Shown piece by piece: positions 12,001 to 18,475 of a stretch of 64,000 nucleotides of DNA (position 1 is its first letter; each line of letters begins with the position of its first letter). The notes below the pieces were generated by a model. That model searched no databases. It was not told where the DNA came from and was given only the letters and a program-made list of their open reading frames with translations. The stretch comes from Myxococcales bacterium (GTDB lineage Bacteria > Myxococcota > UBA727 > GCA-2721815). The stretch is from assembly GCA_002721815.1 (NCBI GenBank), contig PBLQ01000011.1, positions 256,313 to 320,312 on the forward strand. Reading direction: 5' to 3'. Position numbers and translations under genes: made by a program.

Positions 12001-14769
12001 CTGTTCAGGGGCCATGGCCTCTGTTTGAAATTGATCGTCCGTACGAAAACGAATGGAGTTTTCGTTGGTGATTCGACAAGCGGGATAACGGTTCAAAGCA
12101 TCGGGATTCGTTCCCACATCAACGAAATCCTCTGCACTGGCCAACAGACCGTTTTCAAGGTCGGTGGTCGTACAGGCGCGATCGTAACAAAACAAACCAG
12201 TTTGAGTGGGAAGATGACAATCACAGACTTTTACGGTGCAGGTGCCCTGTGCTTCACAGTTGCTTGCGCCCGTGCATCCTGGAACGGTATCTGGATCACA
12301 CCCTAAAACATAGTCGTGGTCGTCGGGCATCACACAATAACGGTCATCGCCAGTACGACGAAAAACCAATTCCACCAATGGTCCATAAGGAATGGGTTCC
12401 GTAGAGGTGGTGTTGTAAATTGAAAGCCGGAGGGTCCCATCCGACAAATGGGTGGTGGCCAATGCGCGGTCTGTGGTTGCGAGTGCCGGCAACCGCCTGG
12501 AATCTTCCAAGGTTAACAAATCGCGCTGATATTCAATGTACAGGTCCAAAACGCGTGTGGGGGCTGCAGCGTGGTCAAAATGTACCCAAACCAATACCTG
12601 TTGATCGTCTTCAGCAATCTTTTCTAAATGAAAAGCTGTGCACGGTGCGTCTCCACAATCCTGACGCGCCTCACAAATACTGCGCCCAGTGATATCACTG
12701 TAGGTGCACACTTGATGGAACGCACATGGGTCATCGCCTTCACCACCACAAAAGCGGTCCGCAGTCACCACGCCGTCGCGTTCATCATCGGTAGGCACAG
12801 AGGTATTCCCCATTGTACCGCGGTGGTACATGGTTTCGATTTCGATGGAAGCCAAAGCCCGCCCCCAAACCGTGACCTCGTCAAGCGAACCATGAAAATA
12901 TTTATTCAGATCTCGCATGTCGCCACCCAAATAGGTAGACAGCGCGCCTTGTAAATTCGCCGGCGACTGAAAGGTCACTGTGCTGGGGTCGCGCCCATCA
13001 ATGAATAGCGTGGCGTTGGTGGCGCTTTGTACCATGGCCACATGATGCCACTGACCATCTCTCAAATCCGTACCGTTGGCCGTTTCGACCTGCCAAGTTC
13101 GAATCAAGGAACCAATCTTATGCGTGGCAGTTCCTTTGACGGTACCTTCAGCGGTCAGCATCAGTTGATAACTTCCATCATAACCCGTGGCGTCGGTACA
13201 TACCCCACTGTTGGCACGGGTGTGGCACATGCGTTGCTGGATTAAGACGGCATCTTCTTCAGCAGGACCACTCTTGAACCAAGAGGTAACCGTAAAAGCA
13301 CCATCGCCATCCAAAGCGCTGGCGTCCACTGCCATGTAGGCCCCATCATTGGTAAATGCCAGTGCATCGCCCACCACCCCTTCGTGGCTAATGGTTGGTG
13401 CAGCTGCTCCTGACCATCCCTTAAGAAGCCCTGGATGATCACCCGAAGCGGTGTCGCCCACCAAATCTCTCACGGTGTTATCAGTCATACTGTCTTCGTC
13501 AAAGGACCAATGGGACAATAAATCTGTACGGCTCAAGCAGGGCTGCGTGGACGGGTCACAAGCATCCGCTTCGTCCAACCATCGGGGCAGTCCATCCCCA
13601 TCTTGATCCACACAAGCGCTCTGTATTTGTGCGACGGTGAACGGCTGACTTCCGCCCGTCTGTGCCTCCCAATAGTCGCACAGCGATTCCGGACACAAAG
13701 GGGACCGCACTGCCGACGCTAAGTAGTCCACCCCTTGTGAACTATCTGGTGGTAACCAACACACGGTATCGCCGCTTTGGGCCTGGCAATCGAGCCTTTC
13801 GACCACGGGGCCTTCGATACGAACGGAACGAACGTAAAGATTTTGGAATTCGAGGAGCGGCGATGAAATGGTCAATACTGGGATGGCAGTGTCCAGCCCG
13901 GTTAAGTCGAAAGTGGCTTCATAAACGTCCCAACGCGGGGTTAGCGGGGCCACTTGCACCAAAAATTCTTGCGACGTATCCCCCATGGAGAGGGTCATGG
14001 TGATGGGGTCAATGATGCCGTCTCGCGTCCCGTACGCCTCAATAGCAACCTTATAAGTGCCATCCTCGAGCAATGTATTGGCATTGGCAGGGGTAAAAGA
14101 CAAACTTCGAGATTGTGTAAGTACCCCAGACTGCCCCGGTGTATTTGCCAGTTGCCAACCATCCCCCTGGGCAACGCCACCTTCACAAGTGGCCCCTAGG
14201 AGACTGTTGGTGCACAGGTTTGCGATGTCAAAGGTATCCAAACCACCGGAGACATCAATCTCACACTGGGCGTTACCCCCAACCTCTGCGGGTTCGGTAC
14301 AGGCGTCCAACCAATGGCCACACGTTTCGTTTTGACCACAATAAGGACCGAGGATGACCACTTCTCCCTCAGTGGAACCGTCCTCCTGCGCGTCCCCACC
14401 TCGTTCACAAGTGAGTTGCCCTTGGTTTTGTCCGGAACGTTGATTGTAAAATTCGTAAAGTGCGAGCATCAAATCAGCGCGGTCTGTGGGGTAAGCCCCG
14501 TTTTTCTCCCACTGTCGTTTTGCAGGCCCCCAGCCAAAGCCATCCTCTCTCAAACTGGCATCGGTAGAATTGCAGCGTGCCACACACTCAAAATGATTTC
14601 TTTCTCCCACATAGCTGGGATCACTCCCCCCGGCCGGACAGCGTTCTAAACACTGAACCCACCCATTGAATCGGTGGATTTCATCCAAAGGCAACGGCTC
14701 TGCGTACGCGGATGATGCCATGAACCCCGCGCCAAGTAATAAAAAGGTGAGAAATCGCTTATTCTGCAT
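3079..14769 (-). CDS. Giant secreted multidomain surface protein (3896 aa)
   Basis: The start is an ATG at 14769 preceded by GGAGGTGAG, with a signal peptide ending SAYAEP. Approximate domain order: cysteine-rich N-terminus (25-200); LamG-like lectin domain (418-650, YDGSYQLML and DGQWHHVAMV motifs); cohesin-like beta domain (713-806); second LamG-like domain (950-1193, NTWHHVSMV); TolB/WD40-like propeller repeats (1240-1303, EVWIADGDGNNKQQLT); thrombospondin type 3 calcium motif (about 1506-1546, DGVDDNVDNCP); carbohydrate-binding-like beta sandwich (about 1906-2003); disulfide-rich EGF-like repeats (about 2306-2440); NHL-type propeller (about 2656-2946, VFVVDSGNNRLMVY); and four or five C-terminal repeats (3270-3790) of the NGSGTVxGPVxxIVVSC kind. 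No LPxTG-like, autotransporter or T9SS sorting signal is visible. The first 11 bases overlap the upstream lipoprotein gene, so translation is probably coupled. Role inferred: surface adhesion or glycan binding. Confidence 0.85.
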   Translation of the reverse strand: MQNKRFLTFLLLGAGFMASSAYAEPLPLDEIHRFNGWVQCLERCPAGGSDPSYVGERNHFECVARCNSTDASLREDGFGWGPAKRQWEKNGAYPTDRADLMLALYEFYNQRSGQNQGQLTCERGGDAQEDGSTEGEVVILGPYCGQNETCGHWLDACTEPAEVGGNAQCEIDVSGGLDTFDIANLCTNSLLGATCEGGVAQGDGWQLANTPGQSGVLTQSRSLSFTPANANTLLEDGTYKVAIEAYGTRDGIIDPITMTLSMGDTSQEFLVQVAPLTPRWDVYEATFDLTGLDTAIPVLTISSPLLEFQNLYVRSVRIEGPVVERLDCQAQSGDTVCWLPPDSSQGVDYLASAVRSPLCPESLCDYWEAQTGGSQPFTVAQIQSACVDQDGDGLPRWLDEADACDPSTQPCLSRTDLLSHWSFDEDSMTDNTVRDLVGDTASGDHPGLLKGWSGAAAPTISHEGVVGDALAFTNDGAYMAVDASALDGDGAFTVTSWFKSGPAEEDAVLIQQRMCHTRANSGVCTDATGYDGSYQLMLTAEGTVKGTATHKIGSLIRTWQVETANGTDLRDGQWHHVAMVQSATNATLFIDGRDPSTVTFQSPANLQGALSTYLGGDMRDLNKYFHGSLDEVTVWGRALASIEIETMYHRGTMGNTSVPTDDERDGVVTADRFCGGEGDDPCAFHQVCTYSDITGRSICEARQDCGDAPCTAFHLEKIAEDDQQVLVWVHFDHAAAPTRVLDLYIEYQRDLLTLEDSRRLPALATTDRALATTHLSDGTLRLSIYNTTSTEPIPYGPLVELVFRRTGDDRYCVMPDDHDYVLGCDPDTVPGCTGASNCEAQGTCTVKVCDCHLPTQTGLFCYDRACTTTDLENGLLASAEDFVDVGTNPDALNRYPACRITNENSIRFRTDDQFQTEAMAPEQGNDELSEDALWGNGVSVTNIGDADVKLMLLYDFDDAMSPLVRNEAPTAEEICERLPECALESDEATKNRILGQLRRLQHGKNILSPTLMPPILNGELPGLGDGAGYFNGQRDHLRMPVTFQEPLRADEQSFSFSAWFFAGGHLATDAPDSPHVIFAHNGQSDERTRYGLMVRKDRHFAEAMELSFFSGDLRGSDVVETTIRRNIAENTWHHVSMVMDAAENKVHLYVDGELEELIQLEDTSLPVSCPQFFREVDVHLKEQGALSIGGKPPQWLYRSVYKSGSYEVRRMDVETYNEEIILSDGATSYRYPDYNPVIDRLVFVSNATGNEEVWIADGDGNNKQQLTEGFGNSAYNMRARRPKMAPDGSAVIFESNASDVLAMDNRFQTYHLYYIGYDNKANVPEIQMPSGGTTTQLNYPDLVANQITRFFRLTDQNMNRNNTEAQWIKGNHRELVCMTPMGTGCSEGSAGCHCRDGEKRLGDLYYNSSSDLWDDYRIIQLSIGTDVLMKHRNAIAGLADYNEETKLLDVYRKVLLSGDSGITLKDRERLFYETSREVFETWPDDERHFAVEGGSCAWLSRDDGVPDNEDETDDDQDGVDDNVDNCPRTYNPNQDNSDGDAIGDACAYARCGLAVTFRPQDALFTAQCWDTNANGIDDQAEDLNEDLVHDVQDCYTVDVSNMFISFPLAKYSPNTLRSDVQTENIGSECVGPPQAGQERCRLADGKDLMAPKILYGVDINKQAVSMVQVEVKSPRDRTPLTNGWSVIIPFNMEMGETLDLADFELKRKRVDRHHYLRQKVSENILVNSQENIVFTPPQTDTYSQLLGGFPSANIVQDLRREGSSTTGAELRTSIGGFSCTQFGSDCQREVGMDGAICHDEDADGNPSDQPVCAWQCSEDGVGTTCTSLHPLDLNGVPKGDVNRWVCTTTNEEKGLTRTCIDGHAGDSPGMAMDNPQDDAPGWTCTNSDAQGRVCLRDQPFAQNLGVAINADASNLIGKTMVKASVWLRRVGRPSGSVSLYLQNSNGDMVGTVTSQPIVAASIPTAFTRFDFVTNHALQANDRILLKADGGDYLNYIQAEIAAANAYGEQALSLQSFQYAFVRDGLVEQDLSAQTSHVKVAIDVLKPACSEGLCSAQLQPLVQEGGDIQISVTPLGPSDASVSTAWRWGVTPFDYSEDGRVLTGNHELGINRLLDFADFPRGSGVYTLFLVAVDSSGAAVGAELSGQLTLTRRAVAGGPSSTSKKLEVLPNGFFEQLTEAVFSPESDRLLFNAYASARPVLLLSQGLNDALEVIDPDDDTIATLPLQPDRLSIVPERTRGMSWRFTTNYYPCNWVGGVLDPLTHQMIYGFQGGLDDVKMYQGKRSEMSIRSEVERGLEHLRADGLIGGPCGECEAGLVCNTHLGECIMESQLPTDVPCANSVDCPAYHVCEITGSGPGVCEVQGCQTDMDCPTNTHCVMTPATVAQQSEQRELDYVCAADCAGADSQCFTQECLNGPCRFCEQRTGECIECREEERDYGGYIVRGLEGCPDSKSFACESGACVTECYAFDDGTSVYLCDPLVEYCDRGFCRLLDWDWWDLAPSSFGGLGEARYSELVPDQRWPGYTMAVGENYPVEIEAWGIEDLGYPPEMLVEIKGSTWATVSGGEEWLTLGRVLVNNKTVKQAQENPVIFDSPYPFDEMRIRMVSSAGENGDTYHNPVTRQNPPEEGIEIRNSVTATKHLRGNKVKVWNKTAAIANITPFEMVHVSTSQMLVYTDTANSRLKSYSLEDEQEYTGLVNEGVLNSPKGIAANAGGDTVFVVDSGNNRLMVYRKTAGTWDNEGTFENDIYTHVTSGGVAFSSPTDVVFKEPFLYLSDTGNDQIHLYQWVDTELVYVASMTGLSQPTWMAVDDRTYLYVAQAGTNAVTVHDSLPSMAGTFQQHHSLTTYSYRGSTGTPSTGNLDNVNGLSVLGNATQRRLFVSQGQRVIALSVEKNFEQLELIDGLNVVGAGGGDRLVDPKAILLKRSLTNSAVPQIWVTNANGVFTYDLEEDPSLATSSFYPLGIPSRESTKACNALGLPESACFGNYDNVDDAKFPGGYPVLKIANIRVSGGRLVPNTNTWENYVCAMGDTDMNPDFGENGASPLAEHFFETAGYTMLNCAYDRRVDNPDELARIHITGIEGTLPLLNGPVSKGQIVMDTGDLCVVELDAQRVMPCYEWVGGSVSLDPYNSPVQTLQLLDVGLFQSFGHPDGFEAVPLPKFKLNLDWSGGNSLDTGWAVRLDSANPMCSPQGGKVWDAENDRCCDPNTETCPDVELPVNLASPLAVSDRVMSKGMTFIASLEPPEPEPDDVLCNFLESEDEDVKLRSGMMEAWVKGKAGASLEVGCRNAHTVNFTVNGMTPAEWTASEGLYVRVRNVTTNGNSYTLVQQDDTTFPLQAGRYLVGEGDAFTVTTQTVGALACEIDNPPPATMPVGGLGTAINISCQVAHPLSFNVTGLDPSDNLSLIATDSSNTSVSILLNGNMRVADTVRMLAPGDWTLTFNDACDDGVCRPVTPCPGGVCKECGFEPTGFDNQVDLTLAAAESVDITCREGRASFEVSGQLLGQLPDSDVTLNVQVGTPCRSIGSCQLYTGTTFGEACGLDDDNCYEVTTHSATVPLTPDNSASSIDFGAGATNDWAAPWIAYEGDVYVATAVTSDATRVCQFQPNYGALVQNMALIVTCVEDQGDPEATYTVSGTVIGLGRDLVVRLNNQQAVFVNVSQTDCGDPCTFVFPSEFLKYSDYDVSVSVHPKKADESFVQRCVVANGSGTVMGPVNDIVVSCDEASYITGTLANFYNGNNLSIRVTWEQAGEFSQSLDLTGNGSFTFPEPAAPEQDSSGNRHVCMNIKQYPTNPDQICCIHDSGADFAGMYVGSLWSMGYDLDAIAKFLCVISGQEVFESETNLGTCSYAMNYLSCSAAPTAGVCKDPSDSSFVVTCDSAVCVGQLAMHNLGKPWCYP

Positions 14770-15763
14770 TGCTCACCTCCGGCCAAATCACCACCGCATT
14801 CTCCATCTCCCCAGGCTCAAATAGGTTTGCCTCCATAGGGGCGAGAATGTGAGGATGGGCAAGCAAACCAAACGTGGCAGGGCCCGATGTGGCCGTGTCA
14901 CCAATTTCAAACTTGAAGAAGAGCCACTGGCCCGCGCCGATTGTGCGGGTATTCTGGGTCGATAAAACCATAAAGCGGTAGGTCTCTGCATCTAATCTTT
15001 GGTAGGCCGCCCCCGTGTGTGGATGCGTGAGTGGCTCTTTGCCTGCATCCAGTAAGGCTTGCCCGATTCCCACTCTGCTCAAGGTGGCCGGGCCAGTGAC
15101 CCGCATTTGCAAATCGGCCATGACCGGCAAAACTGAACCGCCAGTGGGGTTGAAAGCCAATGCCAGTGTGGCGATGGAGCGCCCATCCTCCATTTGCTCC
15201 TGCTGCACCACCGAAAGTTTGAATGCGCAATCCGAACAGTTGAAGTCTACCGGACACGGAGTGCACGTCCCACCACATCCGTCGGCATCTCCACAGGTTC
15301 GGCCCACGCAGTCGGGTTGGCAAACACAGTTGCCCTCTAAGCAATGGTCCTGTGCCCCCTCACAGGTCCCGCAAGTCTCTCCGCATACCTCACCGCACTC
15401 GTAACCCAAATCCTCACAACGCGCCGTGCAATCTTCTGGCGCAGGTTCGCATACCCCCCCCGGCGCACAAATTTCTTGCGATGCACATTCACCGCAAAGA
15501 CCGCCACATAAATCACTGCCACATTCCCTTCCATCGCACGCAGGCTCACAGGCCTGTTCTGCGTCGATGGACGGTTCACTCAGTTGCTTTGGTTTTTGGA
15601 CGTTTTCTAAAGGTGCATTGGCTGTTGGCGAGGTGTTGTTACATCCAACCATCATCGCGTAGAGTGCAAACACGGCGAGGCAGACCCCGACCCGCAATCC
15701 AAAGTTTCCAGTGTTCCATCTTCCCCCTGAAAAACCACGACCGTCCCAGTCAGTCTCCACCAT
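14759..15763 (-). CDS. Cysteine-rich lipoprotein with C-terminal cohesin-like domain
   Basis: A 334-residue protein whose ATG at 15763 is preceded by CGGAGCAAAAC. The lipobox MMVGC puts the lipidated Cys at residue 41 after an unusually long n-region. A Pro/Gln/Glu-rich spacer follows, then residues 72-180 with three or four short disulfide repeats of the form C-x-P-x-C-x-G-x-x-CG-x-x-x-CGG-x-CG-x-C. The C-terminal 150 residues read as a beta sandwich (ATLALAFNPTGG, GAGQWLFFKFEI) resembling cohesin-type domains and similar in outline to residues 713-806 of the giant protein downstream. It is first in the operon-like surface block and its stop lies inside the next gene's start region, so the three products may be made together. 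The lipoprotein call is firm; the cohesin call is inference from pattern. Confidence 0.75.
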   Translation of the reverse strand: MVETDWDGRGFSGGRWNTGNFGLRVGVCLAVFALYAMMVGCNNTSPTANAPLENVQKPKQLSEPSIDAEQACEPACDGRECGSDLCGGLCGECASQEICAPGGVCEPAPEDCTARCEDLGYECGEVCGETCGTCEGAQDHCLEGNCVCQPDCVGRTCGDADGCGGTCTPCPVDFNCSDCAFKLSVVQQEQMEDGRSIATLALAFNPTGGSVLPVMADLQMRVTGPATLSRVGIGQALLDAGKEPLTHPHTGAAYQRLDAETYRFMVLSTQNTRTIGAGQWLFFKFEIGDTATSGPATFGLLAHPHILAPMEANLFEPGEMENAVVIWPEVSNAE

Positions 15764-16223
15764 GTTTTGCTCCGTATTTATTTTCTCAGCAATGCTCCTA
15801 AAAATTAACTAAAAGAATTCGATACAACCTGATTCAAACTGATCCTTGGTTTTCACAATACAGATCAACAAAGAGTGATGTCAAAACCAACCCAGGTAAA
15901 AAATAGTAAGTGAAACAGCATCACGAAATACATGAAAGACAAACACCCTGGCTTAATTTTTAATCAACCTGAAAAACACAATCCCCTTCTAGAATTCTAA
16001 AGGTTTAGCGTTTCAAGGCGGACCGCTTGTGAAGCCTGGTCAATTGTACGTTCCTGGAAACCGCGTTCATGTCATACGTGTCCCGACATGTGAGAGGGTG
16101 TAACCATTCAAGCTTAGTTTTAAGTCGCTTGCCTTTTCGGAACGGCTCTGCGACACTACGACGCCACAGATGCAATAATGATCCGAGCCCTAGAAACATT
16201 GGCGGGCGGCATTACAAAATGTA
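15764..16223. other. 460-base AT-rich intergenic region upstream of the surface operon
   Basis: This stretch separates two minus-strand transcription units. Bases 15785-15990 are strongly AT-rich with several short A runs and should hold the minus-strand promoter of the surface block. I could not pick a convincing -35/-10 pair. A 64-codon minus frame at 16005-16199 has no recognisable start context, signal peptide or family, and I do not call it. No tRNA-like fold or clear terminator is visible for the lipoprotein pair ending at 16224. Confidence 0.4.
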
Positions 16224-16919
16224 TTATTCCACAGAATAGGTTTTCAAAGCATTTGTCCCCTGGAGAGGGCCGGTGTGTGCGAAGAACATCCACTCAACAT
16301 CATCGGTTCGGTTCTCCAAACGCGACCATAAATCTTTGATTCTGTCTTTGACCGCCAACGCATCGCTCGAAAAAAACTCAGGGGGCACGCCCACCGACCC
16401 GTCTTCATTAGCCATGGCGGTATCTCCCATAAGCATCACATTATTGATCAGGTAAGTTGCGTTACCCGGCGTGTGGCCAGGCAAATGAAAGGCCTCAACC
16501 ATCACATCCCCCACCATCATGCGCTCGCCATCATCGATCGGCAGATCTAACACCACCTTTTTCCCAAGCTTTTCCTCGATCAATGGCTCATCTTGCGCGA
16601 AACCCACTTTCAAAGCACTGTCCAACAATTCAAGTGCTGCCACATGATCTTTGTGACCATGGGTGATGAACACATGCGTCACATCATCAAGACCGTATCC
16701 AAGTGCTTCCAACCCAATTTTTAATGACGCCGCATCCTCCTCACCACCGGAATCCACCAAAATCACTTCGGAATCAGATATTGGGATGGCAAAGGCTGAA
16801 ACAAACCCTGTGTTGATGGTATGAACGCCATTTTGTTCAAAGCCATCCTCCACGGACTTTAACCCACAAGACACGACCGTTAAAAGTACCAAGGAAAACA
16901 GTGCCCTCTTGAGATACAT
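16224..16919 (-). CDS. Metallo-beta-lactamase-fold lipoprotein hydrolase
   Basis: A 231-residue protein with a signal peptide and lipobox VVSC (Cys 18), started by an ATG after AAAGGAGCCATGC. The metal motif is THGHKDH (H86, H88, D90, H91); LVDSGG comes before it, and LPGHTPGN (third metal His), LMGDTAM (bridging Asp) and FAHTGPL (last His) follow. This is the full ligand set of glyoxalase II / lactonase / beta-lactamase-like hydrolases. The substrate cannot be told: related periplasmic enzymes act on beta-lactams, lactones or thioesters. It lies 12 bases downstream of the VWA lipoprotein gene on the same strand, so the two are probably one operon. The fold and metal-enzyme call is strong; the reaction is open. 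Confidence 0.85.
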   Translation of the reverse strand: MYLKRALFSLVLLTVVSCGLKSVEDGFEQNGVHTINTGFVSAFAIPISDSEVILVDSGGEEDAASLKIGLEALGYGLDDVTHVFITHGHKDHVAALELLDSALKVGFAQDEPLIEEKLGKKVVLDLPIDDGERMMVGDVMVEAFHLPGHTPGNATYLINNVMLMGDTAMANEDGSVGVPPEFFSSDALAVKDRIKDLWSRLENRTDDVEWMFFAHTGPLQGTNALKTYSVE

Positions 16920-16931
16920 GCATGGCTCCTT

Positions 16932-18158
16932 TTATTGCTGAGGGTATTTTACCGTCTCACACCCAAATTCCAACTCGATGGTGGTGTTGATCAACCCACA
17001 GGCCGCTTCGCAAAGAATGGCGCGTGTGGGATGGTTTGCATTATCAAAATACCACGCCTCATTATCACCACACTGGGACCCGTTTTGAACGTTAGGTAAC
17101 GTGGTCCGGCTACCGTCCTCCGTTGAGATTAAGACCACATTTGTTTCATCCGCCTCGATCTGTAAATTATTTTCAAGTTCAGGAAGTAAATATTCACAGG
17201 GTAACAACGCCCCCTGAACCACGTTTTCCTGCAATGCATCAAACACTTCTGTCCAATCCTCCTGGCAAATCGATTGGATGACCCCTCCGGTGTCTTCACT
17301 CATATTAATGTATTCTTGACCTCTGTTTTCACCACAACTGCACGAATCATCCCAAAAGCAACCTTCGATATAACCAATTAAATCCACAATGCTGTGAAAG
17401 ACAAAACCCTGCGGAAAGCCAGGTGCAGTGGCCGTGGCAATAAAACTTTCAAAGTCTTCATCATCAGAATACCCACCGGTGTCATCGTCAGAGACGGCGA
17501 TAAAGTGCGTGATGGCGTCCGGTCTTAAGAAATCTTTATAATCCTCATAATTGTTGATGAGCTTTGACAACGCATCGTGACTGTGGACCCCTTGGCGAAT
17601 GTGCCGATAACTTTCCGAGTCGGTATCCGGGCAACCGGCCGCCCCGCTTAAAGGCTCCGGAATACAAATCCCTAAATATTGTTTTTGTGCTGCCGGATCA
17701 TAATAGTCATCATCAGCGCCCACCAAAACCACACGATAATCCAGATTTGATTCGCTAATTTCAGCCACAAAAAGATTGAGTTCTTGCTCGATGATAAGAA
17801 TGGAATCGTCCATGCTCGGTGAGGAGTCGATCACCCAAATAATATCGACGGGCAACACCACGTTGTTTGCAGTGGCCGAAAGCGCAACACAAACATCATC
17901 ATCAGTGACGCCCGCATCCATCAACGTCACCCCGCCATCAGGGCGCCCTGAAGCGACCGCATCCCCCGGACCCCCTGCATCTAATGAAGGAGGGTTGGCC
18001 GTTAATGTGCCACTGTCATAGAAGTTATTCCAATCGATGGATTCTTGATCTTCCACTTCAGGCACGACAGTTGGGCCAGCTGGCTCATCCTCACACTGAC
18101 ACCCGTTCATGATCCCAACCGCCAGAATCAAACTCTTTAATGGATGCAAGTTGACCAT
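16932..18158 (-). CDS. VWA-domain lipoprotein
   Basis: A 408-residue protein whose ATG at 18158 follows AATGGAGTTATCTGC. The lipobox is GIMNGC (Cys 20). After an acidic, Pro-rich spacer a von Willebrand factor A domain begins near residue 100: VDIIWVIDSSPSMDDS carries the DxSxS MIDAS motif, and ITHFIAVSDDDTGGYSDD looks like the later metal-loop Asp. Several Cys pairs in the second half (CFWDDSCSC, ICQEDW) suggest disulfides. VWA lipoproteins of this shape are frequent in Myxococcota; known VWA domains bind protein partners through a Mg or Ca ion. It is the first gene of a two-gene unit with the metallo-hydrolase. The partner is unknown. Confidence 0.8.
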   Translation of the reverse strand: MVNLHPLKSLILAVGIMNGCQCEDEPAGPTVVPEVEDQESIDWNNFYDSGTLTANPPSLDAGGPGDAVASGRPDGGVTLMDAGVTDDDVCVALSATANNVVLPVDIIWVIDSSPSMDDSILIIEQELNLFVAEISESNLDYRVVLVGADDDYYDPAAQKQYLGICIPEPLSGAAGCPDTDSESYRHIRQGVHSHDALSKLINNYEDYKDFLRPDAITHFIAVSDDDTGGYSDDEDFESFIATATAPGFPQGFVFHSIVDLIGYIEGCFWDDSCSCGENRGQEYINMSEDTGGVIQSICQEDWTEVFDALQENVVQGALLPCEYLLPELENNLQIEADETNVVLISTEDGSRTTLPNVQNGSQCGDNEAWYFDNANHPTRAILCEAACGLINTTIELEFGCETVKYPQQ

Positions 18159-18475
18159 GCAGATAACTCCATTGGTCGTTCACCCCAGCCGACCCGGCAA
18201 TATTTTGGTTAGGCAAAGCATGCCATAAACCGGTTTCATTTACGACAAATGACCGACCGAAGCCAATTCAGGTTGGCAAAGCGAGCACATTTGACAGCTG
18301 AACAGGGGAACCCGTAAGCCTATGTTTTACTCGGGTTTTCTGGCTTCCCTTTGAACCTGCGATTCTTCTTGTTCAACAAAACTGAATGATATCTTCAGAT
18401 ATTTGCGCTTTTGAGTGAACAAAGAAAGTGGCAGCTTCCACCCACTTCGGAACCGCTATCAACAAAGGAGTCGAC
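18159..18475. other. Divergent intergenic region with a structured 5' leader
   Basis: These 317 bases lie between the minus-strand VWA lipoprotein and the plus-strand lipoprotein at 18476. They must hold promoters in both directions, though I saw no consensus pair. Bases 18309-18337 can form AACCCG/CGGGTT with extra TAA/TTA pairs. Overlapping this, GGGAA at 18306-18310 can pair with TTCCC at 18345-18349, or AAGCC at 18316-18320 with GGCTT at 18342-18346. These mutually exclusive pairings suggest a folded leader. GGCAAAGC occurs twice upstream (around 18214 and 18275). No known riboswitch consensus fits. Confidence 0.35.

Noticed and set aside
3079..14769. The giant frame as an assembly artefact
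   Set aside because: The frame stays open for 11.7 kb, contains recognisable domains along its whole length and has good start and stop contexts.
16005..16199. A 64-codon minus-strand frame in the intergenic region
   Set aside because: Basic, no recognisable domain, no ribosome site; cannot be supported as a gene.
18200..18350. Possible c-di-GMP-I (GEMM) riboswitch
   Set aside because: GGCAAAGC occurs twice, but the required GACGCAAAGCC-type core and the paired tetraloop receptor are not present, so only an unspecified structured leader is reported.
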